This document shows, piece by piece, positions 1-6,519 of a stretch of DNA of 6,726 nt. The notes beneath the pieces are model-generated. The model did not search any database. It saw only the letters and a list, made by a program, of their open reading frames with translations, and was not told the DNA's origin. Numbering within the stretch: the first letter of the stretch is position 1; each line of letters opens with the position of its first letter. Position numbers and translations under genes: made by a program. Source of the stretch: an uncultured Collinsella sp. (GTDB lineage Bacteria; Actinomycetota; Coriobacteriia; Coriobacteriales; Coriobacteriaceae); NCBI GenBank assembly GCA_900556515.1, contig USPH01000076.1, positions 1 through 6,726 on the forward strand. The letters are read 5' to 3'.

Positions 1-1
1 G

Positions 2-562
2 CCCTATGCCTGCCGTGCGGCTTTTTCGCGCGAGCTGCTCAATCGCGAAGGCATTCGCTTCGCCCCCGGTTTGGCTTTGGGCGAGGACGTCGTCTTCCAA
101 TTTGCGGCTTATGCGCTTGCCCGCAAGACCGTCGTCATGCCGGACAAGTTCTACCACTACGTGATGGAGAGTGAATCGGCGACGCACGAGTTCAACAGTG
201 CCGAGGCTCGCGCCAAAAAGCTTGACGCCCACATGAGGATGCTCGAGGAGGTCTTGGAGGACTGGGCGGCCTACGGTCTTTTAGACCTGTGCCCCGGCGA
301 GCTGATAACTTGGTTTTTGGACCTAACTGTGTTCGACCTGGCGCGCTTGGATGCCGATGACTTCCATCGCGTGGCGGCTCGCGTCAACATGGACCTCGCG
401 ACGTTTTTGGGAACGGACTGGGCAGATATGCCTGCTAAGGGCGCCGTTCGCCGTGTTGCCCACAAGCTCGTTGCGGCGACCTCGGGCGTTTCGATGGCAG
501 ACGCCACGCTGTTCTATCTTTCGACTCGCGGTCTCAAAGCCTGCCTGGAGCGCTTTATCTAA
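2..562 (+). CDS. Family 2 glycosyltransferase, C-terminal part (5' end outside window)
   Basis: The frame is open from the window edge to TAA at 560-562, giving 186 residues with no start in view. It begins PYACRAAFSRELL and continues through a GED triplet (nt 80-88) followed by VVFQFAAYA. This is the distal part of a GT2 fold, where an acidic pair follows the DXD metal site and takes part in acceptor binding or catalysis. The N-terminal nucleotide-sugar-binding half with NDGS and DXD motifs is missing because the window starts inside the gene. The layout and several motifs match the gene at 1768-2835 (there RTACKRDFL, then YGEDQVFDFAVYG), so the two are paralogues. The last 60 or so residues are basic and helix-prone, as in GT2 enzymes that sit on the inner membrane face. 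A TTG at 71 could be taken as a start, but coding similarity runs upstream of it, so it is not the true start. Donor and acceptor cannot be inferred. Confidence 0.85.
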   Translation, partial: PYACRAAFSRELLNREGIRFAPGLALGEDVVFQFAAYALARKTVVMPDKFYHYVMESESATHEFNSAEARAKKLDAHMRMLEEVLEDWAAYGLLDLCPGELITWFLDLTVFDLARLDADDFHRVAARVNMDLATFLGTDWADMPAKGAVRRVAHKLVAATSGVSMADATLFYLSTRGLKACLERFI

Positions 563-593
563 TTCCAAGCGCTGCCGCTCGCCGCAACTCGGC

Positions 594-602
594 TGTTAAA
601 AT
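594..602 (+). promoter_or_regulatory. Possible extended -10 promoter element upstream of the second glycosyltransferase
   Basis: TGTTAAAAT at 594-602 is one mismatch from the extended -10 consensus TGnTATAAT. It lies in the 74-bp gap between two glycosyltransferase genes and would start transcription near 609, about 28 nt before the TTG start at 637. No recognisable -35 hexamer lies 17 bp upstream, where the sequence is GC-rich. The element also sits inside a small palindrome, GTTA-AAA-TAAC (595-605). It may be an internal promoter within the operon, or chance. Confidence 0.3.
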
Positions 603-625
603 AACCCTGTTACACGCTACTCAAC

Positions 626-631
626 AGGAGG
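626..631 (+). promoter_or_regulatory. Ribosome binding site that fixes a TTG start
   Basis: AGGAGG at 626-631 is a full-consensus Shine-Dalgarno sequence, five bases before the TTG at 637. No ATG or GTG alternative lies nearby, and the conserved GT2 strand (KVSLLVPICN) begins only a few residues after TTG, so this site decides the start. Confidence 0.8.
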
Positions 632-636
632 TTCTC

Positions 637-1755
637 TTGCAGAACTCTGATACCCCTAAAGTTTCGCTGCTTGTCCCCATTTGCAATGTCGAACGCTACC
701 TGTGCGAGTGCCTCGATTCCGCCGTGGCGCAGACGCTTAAGGACATCGAGATCATCTGTATCAATGACGGTTCCACCGATAGCTCGCCGGATATCATCCG
801 CGAGTACATGGAGCGCGACCCCCGTGTGAAGATGATCGACAAGGCCAACAGCGGCTACGGTGACTCGATGAACCGCGGCCTGGAGATGGCGCGCGGCGAG
901 TACGTGGGCATCCTTGAGTCCGACGACTTTATGTTTGAGGATTCGCTCCAAAAGCTGGTTGCCAAGGCCGATGCTGAGCATGCCGATGTGGTAAAGGGCG
1001 ACTTTTACCTGTATTGGTCCGCGCCCAGTGAGCGCCGTGAGCTGTTTGGGATTATCGATGAGCATATGACGGGCGCCGCGTATCGCCCCGTCGATCGCCC
1101 TGGCATCTTCTACCGCAAACCTTCCATTTGGTCTGCCATCTATCGGCGCGAGTTCCTCAACGACAATCAGATTCGGTTCCTTCCCACGCCGGGCGCCTCG
1201 TATCAGGACGCAGGCTTTAACTTTAAGGTCTGGGCGTGCGCCGAGCGTGCCGCGTTTATTGCGGACCCCATCCTGTGCTATCGCCAGGACAATGAGAAGA
1301 GCTCTGTTAATTCGCCCAACAAGGTGTTTTGCGTGTGCGACGAATATGCCGAGATGCAACGTTTTTTGGATGAACGTCCCGAGCTCAAGGTTCAGCTCCA
1401 GGGCATTTTAATGCGCATGAAGGTCGATACGTATCGCTGGAATGACGAGCGTCTGGTCGATGAGCTGCGCGAGCAGTTTTGGGAGAAGGCTTCGCCCGAG
1501 CTCAAGGCCGATTGGGATGCCGGTCGCTTTGATCTGTCGCTGTTCGATCCGCGCGGCGAGACCGACTTGCGCCTGATGGTCAAGTCGCCCCGTGCTTATA
1601 TCGATTCGCGCTTTGACTTTAAGAAGCCCGGCAAGCTCAATACGTTTAAGCACTACTTTAAGATTGGCGGCCTGCCGCTGGTCTGGCGCGTGCTGACGTA
1701 TCAGCGCACCTACGGCGATAATCCGCATCCCGATGACGTGCCGGCCGCACAGTAG
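637..1755 (+). CDS. Family 2 glycosyltransferase
   Basis: This 372-residue protein is expected to transfer a sugar from a nucleotide-sugar donor to a growing surface glycan at the cytoplasmic membrane face. It opens with the GT2 (GT-A fold) strand KVSLLVPICN near residues 9-18. The donor-binding NDGSTDSS motif is around residues 43-50, GDSMNRGLEMARGEYV near 77-92, and the metal-binding DXD-type motif ESDD at 94-97. A distal acidic residue sits in SYQDAGFNF (D191), the likely acceptor-side catalytic region. About 150 C-terminal residues after the catalytic domain are charged and helical, ending in a basic, aromatic stretch (HYFKIGGLPLVWRVL) that could lie against the membrane. No signal peptide or clear transmembrane helix is visible. 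The length is usual for single-domain GT2 enzymes. The start is TTG behind a perfect AGGAGG. The next gene follows 12 bp after the stop, so the two are probably cotranscribed. Sugar specificity is unknown. Confidence 0.9.
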   Translation: MQNSDTPKVSLLVPICNVERYLCECLDSAVAQTLKDIEIICINDGSTDSSPDIIREYMERDPRVKMIDKANSGYGDSMNRGLEMARGEYVGILESDDFMFEDSLQKLVAKADAEHADVVKGDFYLYWSAPSERRELFGIIDEHMTGAAYRPVDRPGIFYRKPSIWSAIYRREFLNDNQIRFLPTPGASYQDAGFNFKVWACAERAAFIADPILCYRQDNEKSSVNSPNKVFCVCDEYAEMQRFLDERPELKVQLQGILMRMKVDTYRWNDERLVDELREQFWEKASPELKADWDAGRFDLSLFDPRGETDLRLMVKSPRAYIDSRFDFKKPGKLNTFKHYFKIGGLPLVWRVLTYQRTYGDNPHPDDVPAAQ

Positions 1756-1758
1756 GAG
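1754..1758 (+). promoter_or_regulatory. Ribosome binding site overlapping the preceding stop codon
   Basis: AGGAG at 1754-1758 shares bases with the TAG stop (1753-1755) of the upstream gene. It lies nine bases before ATG 1768 but only three before the in-frame TTG at 1762, so ATG is the better start. The overlap fits translational coupling of the two glycosyltransferases. Confidence 0.65.
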
Positions 1759-1767
1759 CACTTGGCT

Positions 1768-2835
1768 ATGACTACCCCCAAGATTTCCGTTGTCGTTCCC
1801 ATCTATAAGGTGGAGGAGTGCCTGGCCTGGTGCCTGGACTCCCTGCTTGCGCAGGACATGCCCGATTGGGAAGGCGTGCTGGTCAACGATGGCTCGCCGG
1901 ACGGTTCGCGCGATATTGCGGCTGCCTATTGCGAAAAGGACGCGCGCTTTACGTTGGTCGATAAAGAGAACGGGGGCCTGTCGAGCGCGCGCAATGCAGG
2001 CATCGCCGCGTCCACGGCGCCTATTGTCGCGTTCTTGGATTCCGACGACCGCTTTACGCCCGATGCATGCCGCGTGATCGTCGATGCCTTTGAGTGCGAG
2101 GACTGCGACGTGTTGACCTTTGGCGCGAACCCGTATCCGCTGGAGGCGGGGTATCCGTGGCTTAACTATGTGCTTAGCCCGCGCGATGTGTCGTTTGAGG
2201 GCTATAGCTCCGACCTGCTGTTTAAGGAAGCGTCTCGTCCCTTTGCATGGCGCACCGCCTGCAAGCGCGACTTCTTGCTGGGCAACGGGATCGTGTTCGA
2301 CGAAACCGTTAAGTATGGCGAGGACCAGGTCTTCGACTTTGCCGTGTACGGTCGTTCGCACAAGACCGCGCTTATCTCGAACAAGTTGTACGACTATCGC
2401 GTGGCTCGCAAGGGTTCGCTCATGGACACCATGCGCTACGACGACGAGACACGTCTGCTGGAGCACGTGAAGATTTACTCCGCTATGCTGGCTGACTGGC
2501 AGCGCGACGGTCTCGACGCACAGCATGCTGATGACCTGGCGTACTTCCTGTGTGATCTGGTGCTGTACGATGCGCTGAGGTTGCTGGGTTCGGACTGCGG
2601 CAAAGTGTTTGCTGCCGTTGCCGCGGCGCTTAACGGTTCTGCCGTGGACAACGATGCTGCGCTCGCACAATGTGCTCCTTCGGTTGCCGCCATGGTGCGC
2701 GCGGCACTTATCGGTAAGGCCCCTGCTGCTCGTTTGTGCAAAAAGCTCATGTTCGATTACGACGTCTTGAGGTTTGGGTGCCTGGGTGCCTGCAAACGCA
2801 TGGCAGCGAACGCCCTGGGAAAGCGAGAAGTGTAG
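1768..2835 (+). CDS. Family 2 glycosyltransferase
   Basis: This 355-residue GT2 enzyme is predicted to act in assembly of the same surface glycan as its neighbours. KISVVVPIYKVEECL starts at residue 5. NDGSPDGS begins at 40-42, ENGGLSSARNAGI follows near 68-80, and the canonical DXD motif is DSDD at 91-94. The distal acidic pair is in KYGEDQVFDF (E185, D186). These are the GT-A fold donor, metal and acceptor elements of family 2. After residue 240 the protein is helical and alanine-rich with a basic tail (KRMAANALGKREV), and it lacks an obvious transmembrane segment. I chose ATG 1768 over the in-frame TTG at 1762 because AGGAG is nine bases upstream of ATG. The distal part aligns by eye with the partial protein ending at 562, so the cluster holds at least two related copies with a different GT2 gene between them. 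Its stop is immediately followed by the next start codon. Donor and linkage cannot be told from the sequence. Confidence 0.9.
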   Translation: MTTPKISVVVPIYKVEECLAWCLDSLLAQDMPDWEGVLVNDGSPDGSRDIAAAYCEKDARFTLVDKENGGLSSARNAGIAASTAPIVAFLDSDDRFTPDACRVIVDAFECEDCDVLTFGANPYPLEAGYPWLNYVLSPRDVSFEGYSSDLLFKEASRPFAWRTACKRDFLLGNGIVFDETVKYGEDQVFDFAVYGRSHKTALISNKLYDYRVARKGSLMDTMRYDDETRLLEHVKIYSAMLADWQRDGLDAQHADDLAYFLCDLVLYDALRLLGSDCGKVFAAVAAALNGSAVDNDAALAQCAPSVAAMVRAALIGKAPAARLCKKLMFDYDVLRFGCLGACKRMAANALGKREV

Positions 2836-5322
2836 ATGAGTATCAAACGTTTGGCACTTTGCCGCAGCCAGGGCCGTCTGTTTGTGCTGCTTCGTTTTGC
2901 CGGTCAGGATGTCGCCGCGCTTATTGAGCGGGAGGGTTCTCAAGCGTTTGTCCATGCGACGACGAGCGGTTCTCGTGTGCCGTCGCTGGTGCTCCCGGTC
3001 GATCATGGCCGTGTGCTGGCGCTTTGCCCTTCCGTTTCCGGTTACGAGCGCGAGCTCGCCGTCATGGTACTTCCGTTTTTGGATGGCTCGTCGATGGATG
3101 TCGTTTTTGCATCCGGTGGTCAAAGGTTGGGCTCTATTCGCCTCGATAGCCGCGTGGCCAAGCTGGAATCCAAGATTAACTACAAAGCAAAGCCTGCGCT
3201 GTGCGCGCTTATCCGCGATGCGCAGCGTGGCGAATGCTGCGGTCGCTACGAGATCGATGCCATTCGCTATTTGCCGGCAGACTCCGGCGCGGTGTGGCGC
3301 TATGAGGTTACCTGGGCGGGAGACCCCCAGTGCGCACCCGAGTTCCAGATCTCCGATACGCATATGAATGCCATCGATGTCACCGTGCATGTGTTTGAGT
3401 CGCAGGTCGATGTGCCGCAGCAGGACGGATGCCGCGTCAATAAAACGTTTCTGAGCGTTGAGATGCCTCAGGATATACGAGATTTTGTCGCGATTGTGAG
3501 CGATCCCACAGAGCAGATCCAGAGCGGGTTTTGCGCCATGGATGGTCGCCTGTACAACGGCATGGTCGACGACAGCTGGAACCGTATGAAGGACGCGCGT
3601 GCAGACGACGCAGCTTATCGACGTTGGTTTGAGCAGCATCGCGCAAAGCCGGGCGATTTGGCGTGCCAGCGTGTCGCTTCGGCGGCCTTTGCCTATAGGC
3701 CGCTCGTGAGCATTGTGGTGCCGTGCTACAAGACCGATCGAGTCTACCTGCGCGAGCTGCTGGACTCGGTGCTAGCCCAGAGCTATGACAACTGGGAATT
3801 GCTCCTTATGGATGCCTCACCTGAATGGGATGCGGTTGCCGACCTTGCGGCAGGCGCCCACGACGAGCGCGTTCGTCGCTTTGGGCTGCCCGGCAACGGC
3901 GGCATTGTGGTCAACACCAACGCGGGTATTGAGCAAGCGATGGGCGACTACATCGCGTTCTTGGACCACGATGACATTCTGGAGCCGGACGCGTTGTTCC
4001 ACTATGTTGCCGCGCTGAACAATGCTGCCGAGGGCGAGCGTCCCCAGGTCCTGTTCTGCGACGAGGACATGTTTCAGAAAACGGGGGAGTGGGGCCAGCC
4101 GGTCTTTAAGACCAAGCTCAATGTAGACTTGCTCTATAGCCATAACTGCGTGACGCATTTCCTGATGGTGGAGAAGGCGCTTATCGATCGTATCGGCACG
4201 TCCCCAGAAGACGTTGCGGGTGCCCAGGACTACGACCTGACGCTCCGCTGCCTTGCGGCGGGCGCGCGGTTTGAACATGTTGCGCACGTGCTGTATCACT
4301 GGCGCGTTCATCCGGGGTCGACCGCCGATGGCTCTGCCGATAGCAAGCCGTATGCTATTGAAGCCGGTCGTCTTGCGCTGCAGCGCCACTTTAACGCGCT
4401 GGGCATTTGCGGAACGGTCGAGGAGACCGAGACGCCGTTTGTCTACCGCATGCGCTTTGCGCTGCCGGAGCCTGCGCCGCTGGTGAGCATTGTGATTCCC
4501 ACCAAGGATCACATTGAGACGCTTGACGCCTGTGTGATGTCGATCGCCCAGAAGGCCACGTATACCAATTACGAGATCGTCTTGGTGGAGAACAACAGCG
4601 AAGCCCCGGAGACGTTTGCGTATTACGAAACCCTGTCAGAGCGCGTGGCTGCAGCATCCGAAGGCAAGGGCATCGCGCGCGTTGCGTACTGGCCGGGTGA
4701 GTTCAATTACTCCCAGATCATTAACTTTGGCGTGGAGCATGCCAAGGGTGATTACCTTCTGTTGCTGAACAATGATACCGAGGTCATAAGCCCCGACTTT
4801 ATCGAAGAGATGATGGGCTATCTGCAGCGTCCCGATGCGGGCGTGGTGGGCGCCAAACTCTACTTTGCCGACCATCTGGTGCAACACGCTGGCATATTGG
4901 TTGGTGTGCGTGGCGCACTTGCCCATGCCAACCAGGATTTCTCGGCAAAGCGCGAGGGCTATCTTGCCCGCGCCGTACGTCCGGGTAACTTTAGCGCCGT
5001 AACAGGTGCCTGTCAGATGGTGCGACGCGACGTATTTGAGCAGGTCGGCGGCTACAACGAGGAATTTGCCGTCGGTTTTAACGACGCTGACTTTTGCCTG
5101 CGCGTGCGGGAAGCTGGCTACCGCACCATCTTTACGCCCTATGCCGAGCTGTACCACTACGAGTTCACCTCGCGCGGCAGGGAAGAGGCCAACGAGGAGA
5201 AGCTGCGCCGTTGGAAACGCGAACAGGCACTGTTCATGCAGCGCTGGCCTGAGTTCTTCTTGACGGGCGATCCGTGGTTGGGGCCGAACTTATCCGCTGA
5301 AAGCGAGTATTTCTCGCTTTAG
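2836..5322 (+). CDS. Two-domain family 2 glycosyltransferase, RfbC-like, with unassigned N-terminal region
   Basis: The protein has 828 residues. Residues 1 to about 288 match no family I recognise. They look rich in beta strands and end in a helical linker (YRRWFEQHRAKPGDLACQR) of the kind that precedes RfbC-type GT2 domains. The first GT2 domain starts at PLVSIVVPCYK (289). Its metal motif is DHDD (377-380) and its acceptor-side motif QDYD (464-467). The second starts at PLVSIVIPTKD (548), with NNDTE at 645-649 in the DXD position and FNDADFCLR (D750, D752) distally. Such tandem enzymes, typified by Myxococcus RfbC, work in O-antigen-like polysaccharide synthesis and may add two sugars or two linkages in turn. 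Each domain keeps its acidic motifs, so both may be active. ATG directly abuts the previous TAG, with GAGAAG at 2825-2830 as a modest ribosome binding site, suggesting translational coupling. A hairpin overlaps the stop codon. Substrates are unknown. Confidence 0.9.
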   Translation: MSIKRLALCRSQGRLFVLLRFAGQDVAALIEREGSQAFVHATTSGSRVPSLVLPVDHGRVLALCPSVSGYERELAVMVLPFLDGSSMDVVFASGGQRLGSIRLDSRVAKLESKINYKAKPALCALIRDAQRGECCGRYEIDAIRYLPADSGAVWRYEVTWAGDPQCAPEFQISDTHMNAIDVTVHVFESQVDVPQQDGCRVNKTFLSVEMPQDIRDFVAIVSDPTEQIQSGFCAMDGRLYNGMVDDSWNRMKDARADDAAYRRWFEQHRAKPGDLACQRVASAAFAYRPLVSIVVPCYKTDRVYLRELLDSVLAQSYDNWELLLMDASPEWDAVADLAAGAHDERVRRFGLPGNGGIVVNTNAGIEQAMGDYIAFLDHDDILEPDALFHYVAALNNAAEGERPQVLFCDEDMFQKTGEWGQPVFKTKLNVDLLYSHNCVTHFLMVEKALIDRIGTSPEDVAGAQDYDLTLRCLAAGARFEHVAHVLYHWRVHPGSTADGSADSKPYAIEAGRLALQRHFNALGICGTVEETETPFVYRMRFALPEPAPLVSIVIPTKDHIETLDACVMSIAQKATYTNYEIVLVENNSEAPETFAYYETLSERVAAASEGKGIARVAYWPGEFNYSQIINFGVEHAKGDYLLLLNNDTEVISPDFIEEMMGYLQRPDAGVVGAKLYFADHLVQHAGILVGVRGALAHANQDFSAKREGYLARAVRPGNFSAVTGACQMVRRDVFEQVGGYNEEFAVGFNDADFCLRVREAGYRTIFTPYAELYHYEFTSRGREEANEEKLRRWKREQALFMQRWPEFFLTGDPWLGPNLSAESEYFSL
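5300..5320 (+). terminator. Possible terminator hairpin at the end of the glycosyltransferase operon
   Basis: AAAGCGAG (5300-5307) and CTCGCTTT (5313-5320) form a perfect 8-bp stem with a 5-base TATTT loop. The hairpin overlaps the last codons and the first base of the TAG stop of the two-domain glycosyltransferase. Position and stem fit an intrinsic terminator, but only the TTT of the stem itself supplies U residues and the bases after it are purine-rich. It could instead protect the 3' end or act with Rho. Confidence 0.4.
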
Positions 5323-5471
5323 AAAATGGATTTTAGGAAGTCCTCAACTTACTTACGATATGAGCTTGGAATAAAGCAACGTTGGACTACTTGCTAAGAT
5401 AAATTACGAAAGCTCGATACTTTCGCGATAAGTTTATACAGGCTTATATAACTCGATATTATCCGATATAA
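5323..5471 (+). other. AT-rich intergenic spacer with short inverted repeats, no gene seen
   Basis: This 149-bp stretch is clearly richer in A and T than the coding DNA on either side. It contains CGATA five times (from 5356, 5415, 5426, 5454 and 5464). It has a 6-bp inverted repeat, CGAAAG/CTTTCG (5407-5412 and 5420-5425), and a 7-bp one, CTTATAT/ATATAAG (5443-5449 and 5466-5472). It also has an 8-bp palindrome, CAACGTTG (5377-5384). I see no coding frame and no convincing promoter pair. It looks like foreign or decayed DNA at a recombination boundary. Confidence 0.5.
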
Positions 5472-6080
5472 GTAGATATCGCACTTGCCTTTGCCGGCTT
5501 ACCCGCCGGCGTTATGGATCTTATTAACGGCAAGGCGCTTACGTTCTTGCGTCGTGCCCTCCCCGAAGATCTGGCGCCTATCAACCAGGTGGAGGTAGCG
5601 CTCTCTATGGGCGATAGCTTTGTCGCGACTGGTTTGACCATAGAGGACAATTTTCTGTCGAGAGCCGCTAAGGCCACTAAGGGCTATGCCTATCTGGTGC
5701 AACTGGTCGGTTATTCCATTTGGCAGCGCGCCAACTTGCATCGTGCCAAAAGTGCCATTGTGAGCGAGCGCGACGTCACTGAAGGCATTGCGCTGGCAGA
5801 GGCTCGTTTTCACGATGTTGTTCACGAGCCCGCGATTTCTGGACTGGGGCTCAACGATATCAAATACCTTTTGGCCATGTGCGAGGATAAACAACAGTCC
5901 AAATCATCCGAGATTGCTAAGCGCATGGGTAAAAAGACCAATGAGGTCAGCTCCATTAGGGCAAAATTGCTACAAAGAGAGGTTATTCAGGCACCACAGA
6001 GGGGCTACGTGCAGTTTGCCGTGCCGGACCTAGATATCTATCTGCGAGAGAACGCCGAGGAGATTCTCGAACGGTTCTAG
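5472..6080 (+). pseudogene. 5'-truncated AAA-type ATP-binding protein (C-terminal half)
   Basis: The frame is open from just after an in-frame TAA (5469-5471) to TAG at 6078-6080. It starts within coding sequence: residues ALAFAGLPAGVMDLINGKAL precede and run through the first ATG (5514), and no Shine-Dalgarno site stands before that ATG. The AFAGLP stretch resembles the sensor-1 strand of Orc1/Cdc6-like or archaeal-type AAA ATPases, followed by the helical lid (AAKATKGYAYLVQLVGYSIW). The C-terminal part, SSEIAKRMGKKTNEVSSIRAKLLQREVI and on to FAVPDLDIYLREN, reads as a winged-helix DNA-binding domain. Walker A and Walker B would lie upstream and are absent, so ATP binding is not expected. From memory, full-length relatives in Coriobacteriia are around 390 residues, so roughly half remains. 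The retained frame has no internal stops or frameshifts, so truncation is probably recent. A reinitiated 188-residue winged-helix protein from ATG 5514 cannot be excluded but lacks a ribosome binding site. Confidence 0.65.
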
Positions 6081-6245
6081 GTCGAGTGAGGGCGACGTCA
6101 TGTTCTTTAAGACTGCTATCAGCGTCGATTGCCATATCGGGTTTTTCTGGGGCGGCAGTCCCCGTGATAATAGAGATGTGGCATTCATCGTCGCCCGCTA
6201 ATCAGATTTCGTCTATCTATAACATTGCGTGTTTTAATTTGCAGG
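6081..6245 (+). other. Intergenic stretch with no supported gene
   Basis: About 165 bp between the truncated ATPase gene and the glycosyltransferase relic. It carries only a 33-codon open frame (6100-6201) with a weak AGGG upstream and no recognisable protein similarity. There is a small GGGG/CCCC hairpin near 6148-6162. It may be decayed coding DNA, but nothing here can be assigned. Confidence 0.4.
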
Positions 6246-6291
6246 AACAAAGATATCATTCGCAAAGCGTGAGGGTTATCTTGCCCGTGCA
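6246..6291 (+). pseudogene. Relic of an RfbC-like glycosyltransferase gene
   Basis: Read from 6262, ten codons give AKREGYLARA, identical to residues 704-713 of the two-domain glycosyltransferase (nt 4945-4974). The two 30-base segments differ at four positions, all third codon positions and all synonymous. Upstream, AAC AAA GAT ATC (6246-6257) resembles the matching N-Q-D-F codons but is one base out of frame, which implies a frameshift. Similarity stops abruptly at 6291, where the palindrome array begins. The synonymous-only pattern points to a diverged homologous gene that was once under selection, not a fresh duplication of the intact neighbour. Only about 15 codons survive, so the parent gene cannot be named beyond this family. 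Confidence 0.6.
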
Positions 6292-6457
6292 CAACTGTTT
6301 TCGTTGCTAGACACCAAAAGCAACCCTTTTAGTTGCATGAGACATAATGCAACTGTTTTCGTTGCTATATACCAAACGCAACCCTTTTAGTTGCAAGAGA
6401 CAAAATGCAACGGTTTTCGTTGCCTGATGCCAAACGCAACTCTTATTAAGTAGTTGT
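6291..6457. repeat. Tandem array of six palindromic elements with a 29-bp period
   Basis: Six elements start at 6291, 6320, 6349, 6378, 6407 and 6436, exactly 29 bp apart. Each of the first five is a 17-base palindrome made of GCAAC, a 7-base T-rich loop and GTTGC, followed by a 12-base AT-rich spacer. Two kinds alternate. Kind A has loop TGTTTTC (GGTTTTC in the fifth element) and kind B has loop CCTTTTA, so the full unit is 58 bp. Spacers after A end in CCAAAA or CCAAAC. Spacers after B are ATGAGACATAAT and AAGAGACAAAAT. The first element has A instead of G at its outer base. The sixth is degenerate, with a 12-base loop and GTTGT as its right arm. The array could act as a row of operator-like protein sites, as structured RNA, or be a non-coding repeat family. 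It does not fit a CRISPR array, because the intervals are 12 bp and partly conserved. Confidence 0.85.
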
Positions 6458-6519
6458 TAGCTTTCTCACATACATTCATTTACAACAGGCATCTACGAAT
6501 TCAGCCGTCTCATATATTC
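6458..6519. other. Short AT-rich gap, nothing assigned
   Basis: This 62-bp stretch between the palindrome array and the transposase relic contains no open frame or known signal. TCTCAT at 6508-6513 and ATGAGA at 6530-6535 form a 6-bp inverted repeat with a 16-base gap, which may be chance. Confidence 0.3.

Noticed and set aside
610..1359. A 249-codon open frame on the minus strand
   Set aside because: It is the complement of the conserved GT2 gene at 637-1755 and has no motif or start signal of its own.
1408..3639. A 743-codon open frame on the minus strand
   Set aside because: It lies antisense to three glycosyltransferase genes with full GT2 motifs, its translation is rich in R, H, V and A without recognisable domains, and such antisense frames are common in GC-rich coding DNA.
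6100..6201. A 33-codon open frame starting ATG with AGGG seven bases upstream
   Set aside because: It is too short, shows no recognisable similarity and sits in a fragment-rich region, so it cannot be supported as a gene.
4945..6291. Direct repeat that could drive recombination or phase variation
   Set aside because: The shared segment is only about 30 bp with four mismatches and is better explained by homologous coding sequence; no recombinase gene is in the window.
6086..6310. A 74-codon plus-strand open frame
   Set aside because: It crosses the glycosyltransferase relic in a different frame and ends inside the palindrome array, so it is a chance frame over decayed DNA.
6291..6457. CRISPR array
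   Set aside because: The palindromes are 17 bp with intervals of only 12 bp that are conserved by type, the opposite of unique spacers, and no cas gene is present.
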